From the NCBI GenBank assembly GCA_949130485.1, contig OX422188.1, positions 2,441,722 through 2,505,721 of the forward strand: a stretch of DNA of 64,000 nucleotides. The letters are read 5' to 3'. Under the pieces are notes generated by a model. It saw nothing but the letters and a program-made list of their open reading frames with translations. It was not told the origin of the DNA and made no database searches. The stretch is from Agelas oroides (taxonomy: Eukaryota; Porifera; Demospongiae; Agelasida; Agelasidae). Made by a program: the position numbers and the translations under genes. Within the stretch, counting starts at the first letter, position 1; each line of letters begins with the position of its first letter. This document shows, piece after piece, positions 59,976 to 64,000 of the stretch.

Positions 59976-60670
59976 CGTCGCTTGCAAACGTGAATACATT
60001 CATGTGTATGTTCTTGTGAACGTAAATACGTTTGTCAAAACGTAGTTTCAAACGTACTTAGGTAGGACTAAGTAATTACATGTAGAGTGGATTATGTAGT
60101 GTTCTATTCCAGCTTCAGGGGTAATTTTTGGAGACCCAGGTGGAAAAGAAGGAAAAACAAATTTGCCTACCGCAATACACCCAAGCACAAGTTGAGTAGG
60201 TTGAAAGGAGGAACATTACACCCCAAAAAACTGGCTATTGGCTTGCTGCTGCTACTCTTCAGCAACAAGGTCTGAGCAATTAAATGTAAGTGCAACAGAC
60301 AACCGTACTTAAGTATACACGACACTCAGGAATTAGTCAAGTGACTTCCAAAGTACAGTATACGAAAGAAAATAGGTAATACTGACTTTGCGAATTTTTC
60401 GACCATGTTCAGGAAGTTAATGAACCATTGTACCGTTCGCGAACTAAGGTCAGAAAGGTTTGGAGAACTTCGCTAAATAGCACATTCAATTCGCCCAAAC
60501 TCAGCATTCGCGTGAACTCAAAATTTGCGTGCACATGTACGGATTGTTTGCATCTCACTTGCCTACCTACAGAACTGCTATTCCATTTGCGACAAAAGCT
60601 GCGTTTCTCCAGACTTCCATGCAGGTCAGGAGGCAAGGGCAAAGTTGCCAAGGGGGTCATATGAAGGACA

Positions 60671-62090
60671 CAAACGTCCACCTCCACACCAAGGGGGCAC
60701 TGGCCAGGGACCAAGCAAACGTCCACCTCCACACCAAGGGGGCACTGGTCAGGGACCAAGCAAGCGTCCACCTCCACACCAAGGGGGCACTGGCCAGGGA
60801 CCAAGCAAACGTCCACCTCCACACCAAGGGGGCACTGGTCAGGGACCAAGCAAACGTCCACCTCCACACCAAGGGGCACTGGCCAGGGACCAAGCAAACG
60901 TCCACTTCTACACCAAGGGGGCACTGGCCAGGGACCAAGCAAACGTCCACCTCCACACCAAGGGGGCACTGGCCAGGGACCAAGCAAACGTCCACCTCCA
61001 CACCAAGGGGGCACTGGCCAGGGACCAAGCAAACGTCCACCTCCACACCAAGGGGGCACTGGTCAGGGACCAAGCAAACGTCCTCCACACCAAGGGGCAC
61101 TGGTCAGGGACCAAGCAAACGTCCACCTCCACACCAAGGGGGCACTGGCCAGGGACCAAGCAAACGTCCACCTCCACACCAAGGGGGCACTGGCCAGGGA
61201 CCAAGCAAACGTCCACCTCCACACCAAGGGGGCACTGGCCAGGGACCAAGCAAACGTCCACCTCCACACCAAGGGGGCACTGGCCAGGGACCAAGCAAAC
61301 GTCCACCTCCACACCAAGGGGGCACTGGCCAGGGACCAAGCAAACGTCCGCCTCCACACCAAGAGGGCACTGGCCAGGGACCAAGCAAACGTCCGCCTCC
61401 ACACCAAGGGGGCACTGGCCAGGGACCAAGCAAATGTCCACCTCCACACCAAGGGGGCACTGGCCAGGGACCAAGCAAACGTCCACCTCCATACCAAGGG
61501 GGCACTGGCCAGGGACCAAGCAAACGTCCACCTCCACACCAAGGGGGCACTGGCCAGGGACCAAGCAAACGTCCACGTCCACCTCCACACCAAGGGGGCA
61601 CTGGCCAGGGACCAAGCAAACGTCCACCTCCACACCAAGGGGGCACTGGCCAGGGACCAAGCAAACGTCCACCTCCACACCAAGGGGGCACTGGCCAGGG
61701 ACCAAGCAAACGTCCACCTCCACACCAAGGGGGCACTGGTCAGGGACCAAGCAAACGTCCACCTCCACACCAAGGGGGCACTGGCCAGGGACCAAGCAAA
61801 CGTCCACCTCCACACCAAGGGGGCACTGGCCAGGGACCAAGCAAACGTCCACCTCCACACCAAGGGGGCACTGGCCAGGGACCAAGCAAAAGTCCACTTC
61901 CACACCAAGGGGGCACTGGCCAGGGACCAAGCAAACGTCCGCCTCCACACCAAGGGGGCACTGGCCAGGGACCAAGCAAACGTCCGCCTCCACACCAAGG
62001 GGGCACTGGCCAGGGAAGGACACAAACGTCCACCTCCACACCAAGGGGGCACTGGCCAGGGACCAAGCAAACGTCCACCTCTACACCAAG
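60671..62090. repeat. 45-bp minisatellite, about 31 copies
   Basis: The unit contains CACTGGCCAGGGACCAAGCA and CGTCCACCTCCACACCAAGG. Variants: single-G deletions near 60873 and 61093, one unit with an extra CCACGT (61573), and one lacking ACC near 61081. Because 45 is divisible by 3 and the unit lacks stops, several frames on both strands remain open for hundreds of codons. The array ends about 90 bp before the start codon at 62179. Confidence 0.97.
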
Positions 62091-62178
62091 CCTGAGACCT
62101 GCCGTCGCGTGCTCTCTAGGTGTGCAATGGCGACAAAGAAGCAGCCACCCAGGACGGTGGGAGTGAGGTGGGCCCAAC

Positions 62179-62748
62179 ATGGCTGGCAGAAAATATGACA
62201 GCATTGTACACTTTGTAAGCGAATCCCTGGTTGACAAGATAGGGGACAGCCGGGTGGTGGTATGGTGGCCAAACTGTAGCAAGGGCAAGTGGTGGGAGGG
62301 GCAGCTTATAGGTAGGTCTATTAACGTATCGTATTTTAAAACAAGCTTGCATGGAAGAATCATTTTGTATGTTCTGTCAACAAGTTTACCGTACATATTA
62401 TACCAAAGGAATTGTGCTATATTAGGCATTTATAGTTTTGCATCAGCACCTGCATTGCAATTGCCTAGAAACATTCCCCCTCAACAATTTTTGTGGAGTT
62501 AGCTGGTCAATTGATCTACCTCACAGCTAGTTGTTCCACATGTCGCTTAGAACTGTCATGTTAGGACAAGAAGCGTTTGTACGTTTCTCTCTCCATAAAG
62601 CTAGTACTGGCTTGACTTCTAATAGACTGATTCAGGAGCATTCTAACTTCTTGCTGTTTGTTTCCAATTAGGAAGGGATTGCTCAAACACTGATCGATCA
62701 TTTTATAGAAATGAGACAATTATGAAAACCACGCATAGAATGAAAAAG
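62179..62748 (+). CDS. 5' exons of a gene running rightwards, unknown protein
   Basis: Exon 62179-62311 starts ATGGCTGGC (MAGRKYDSIVHFVSESLVDK, then VVVWWPNCSKGKWWEGQLI) and ends at GTAGGT in phase 1. Exon 62672-62748 continues in phase with RDCSNTDRSFYRNETIMKT and ends at an AAG|GTATTG donor. The Trp-rich WWPNCSKGKWWEGQ segment is reminiscent of small Tudor/PWWP-like barrels found at the N-terminus of some nuclear proteins, but this is only a resemblance. A short further exon may follow at 62796-62816. The start sits about 90 bp after the 45-bp minisatellite. Confidence 0.55.
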
Positions 62749-62829
62749 GTATTGTGAAGCAATTTCCTGGTATGCTCATCCCTCTAGCACTGCCAGAAAT
62801 TCCAGCAGGTAAAGATGATGTGTCATTTC

Positions 62830-63065
62830 AACGACTTAATTGTGTTCTTCAGGTCAAGTGGAGAAAGCCAAAATGAAATGCGATGGCAGTAGAAGAGCTG
62901 ATGGATCAGACTTTTGCTATGAGCATTGAGGTGAGAAATTCTTGAAAACTCCTGTGTGTTCTTCAAGCTGAGTGGAGTAAGACGAAATGTGATAGTAATA
63001 GAAGAGCTGATGGATCGGACTTTTGCCATGAGGAGGCAAGAAATTTCTGTGATGTTCAAACACTG
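62830..63065. repeat. Tandem duplication, unit about 125 bp
   Basis: GAAGAGCTGATGGATC.GACTTTTGC occurs twice (near 62893 and 63001), preceded both times by TGTGTTCTTCA.G and a GTGGAG. The units are about 108-125 bp and diverged. Confidence 0.65.
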
Positions 63066-63193
63066 AAGAAGTTTCCTTTTCTACAGCATCCAGAGTAGGT
63101 AATAGCTGTTAATTTTCTAATTTATGTCTGTGAGATGTGTGTAGGTGTCAGTGAGCTGTTTTGTTATTGTATTGACTTTGCTTCCTTTATATT

Positions 63194-63282
63194 AGCCTTG
63201 AACCCAGGCTTTCTGTTCCAGATTTTTCTCCAAAGCTGCGAGACAAAATCCGGAACGGAAAGCCTGGGTTCAAGGCTACCTT
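63194..63282. repeat. Hairpin repeat
   Basis: TAGCCTTGAACCCAGGCTTT at the left is inverted at the right (AAAGCCTGGGTTCAAGGCTA), with further pairing TCTGTTCCAGATTTT to AAAATCCGGAACGGA. Ends resemble the TAGCCTCGTTCCCAGG MITE family. About 0.4 kb right of the new gene's second exon. Confidence 0.75.
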
Positions 63283-64000
63283 TATATCATGCAGCTCTTG
63301 AAACAGTTGGAGTGATTTACAACAATCGACATCACTGAATTGAAGAGACAATGAACAGATAGGTGCACTTCTCAAATTTTTGAGCAGGCAAAATTAGGTT
63401 AGGGTTAAGAGACAGCTAAATAATAGGTGGTTGGGATAAACATTCTGCTACTCATTAACCGATTATACACAGCAAATGCCAATTGACATCACAAATCTGG
63501 CTAAGTGTTATCACAGCCCAGGGCAAATACCTATGTTATACCCGAAAGCCTTTGTCTGTTCTTTTTCACTCTATAGAGCTTCCCTGATGCTTTAATCCTT
63601 GCTTTGCAAAAAGTGACATCACTTGAAGTTAATCTATTTCCATGTTTGAGGTTGATTGCATTCCATTTATTCTTGTGTACAATCAGTTTGTTGAATAGTT
63701 GGCTGTCTGGCCTATCAGTCTGACCCACTGGGCTTTGTGGTCGTGGCTGCTTGTGTATCGACAAGGAGTGCAGTCTAATTTCTTAGTAGTAAAATCTGCT
63801 GTGTCACAGAAATGTCTAACACAGATGGTGACATACTTCCTCTTGTATTTTGATTTTCTGAACTGATTTCTCTTTCAGATCAATGGCATCCACAAATGCA
63901 CAGTTGGTGCGCCTTCCATGGCCACATGAAAGGACATCTCATCTTTGTTATGATTAGCAGCCTTTCTCAACTGCATACAGTTGTTGCATGCCCACCAGGC

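Noticed and set aside
60525..62198. Open frame of 557 codons rich in Pro, Gly, Thr and Lys
   Set aside because: The frame changes twice at single-base deletions without meeting a stop, and the other frames and strand are also open. This shows minisatellite composition, not a coding sequence under selection.

Overview
The window looks like early-branching metazoan nuclear DNA, most likely a sponge or cnidarian. That placement is inference from protein families and repeat style, not a species match. Coding sequence is split into short exons with GT..AG borders and matching phases. There are no operons, Shine-Dalgarno sites or long bacterial-type ORFs. DNA transposons, fold-back repeats, CA microsatellites and minisatellites fill much of the space, and I saw no convincing tRNA or rRNA gene.

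Layout. 0.2-5.0 kb (+): 3' part of a multi-exon gene whose protein resembles the C-terminal region of vertebrate SAMD3-like proteins. 5.8-7.0 kb (-): 5'-truncated LINE split by a TG repeat. 9.1-13.3 kb and 15.6-24.3 kb (+): a tandem pair of three-exon genes for small proteins with a cysteine-rich C-terminal membrane segment; I do not recognise the family. A 599-bp MITE sits just upstream of the first copy only. 19-24 kb: MITEs, a Helitron-like ORF remnant and a CA repeat, mostly inside the last intron of copy B. 27.5-28.6 kb: 43-bp minisatellite. 28.7-31.7 kb (-): a multi-exon gene of an uncharacterised cysteine-containing family, broken by several one-base shifts in homopolymers. 33.5-34.6 kb: a tandem repeat split by an 837-bp TIR element, with the empty site recoverable. 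35.2-36.1 kb (-): Helitron-type N-terminal ORF with 23-residue repeats and one CGA-to-TGA stop. 38.4-42.3 kb: transposase-related remnants, including P-element/THAP9-like exons (+) facing a companion gene (-).

44.2-44.8 kb (+): BEN-domain gene with one homopolymer frameshift. 45.7-45.9 kb: two orphan exons. 47.8-49.8 kb and 50.2-51.3 kb (+): two decayed pogo/Tigger-like transposases, the first carrying a 602-bp nested element. 52.0-53.2 kb (+): a second SAMD3-like C-terminal region. 53.3-53.9 kb: piggyBac-type MITE. 54.2-55.3 kb (+): a second BEN gene. 56.1-56.4 kb: a C-terminal exon pair of unknown identity. 59.6-60.0 kb (+): retroelement gag-like remnant. 60.7-62.1 kb: 45-bp minisatellite open in all frames. 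62.2-62.7 kb (+): 5' exons of a new gene running rightwards.

The most interesting items are the duplicated cysteine-rich tail-anchored protein pair, the two SAMD3-like C-termini and two BEN genes scattered among transposases, and recurrent one-base homopolymer shifts in otherwise phase-consistent genes. The last means either real pseudogenes or residual assembly error, and the sequence alone cannot decide.
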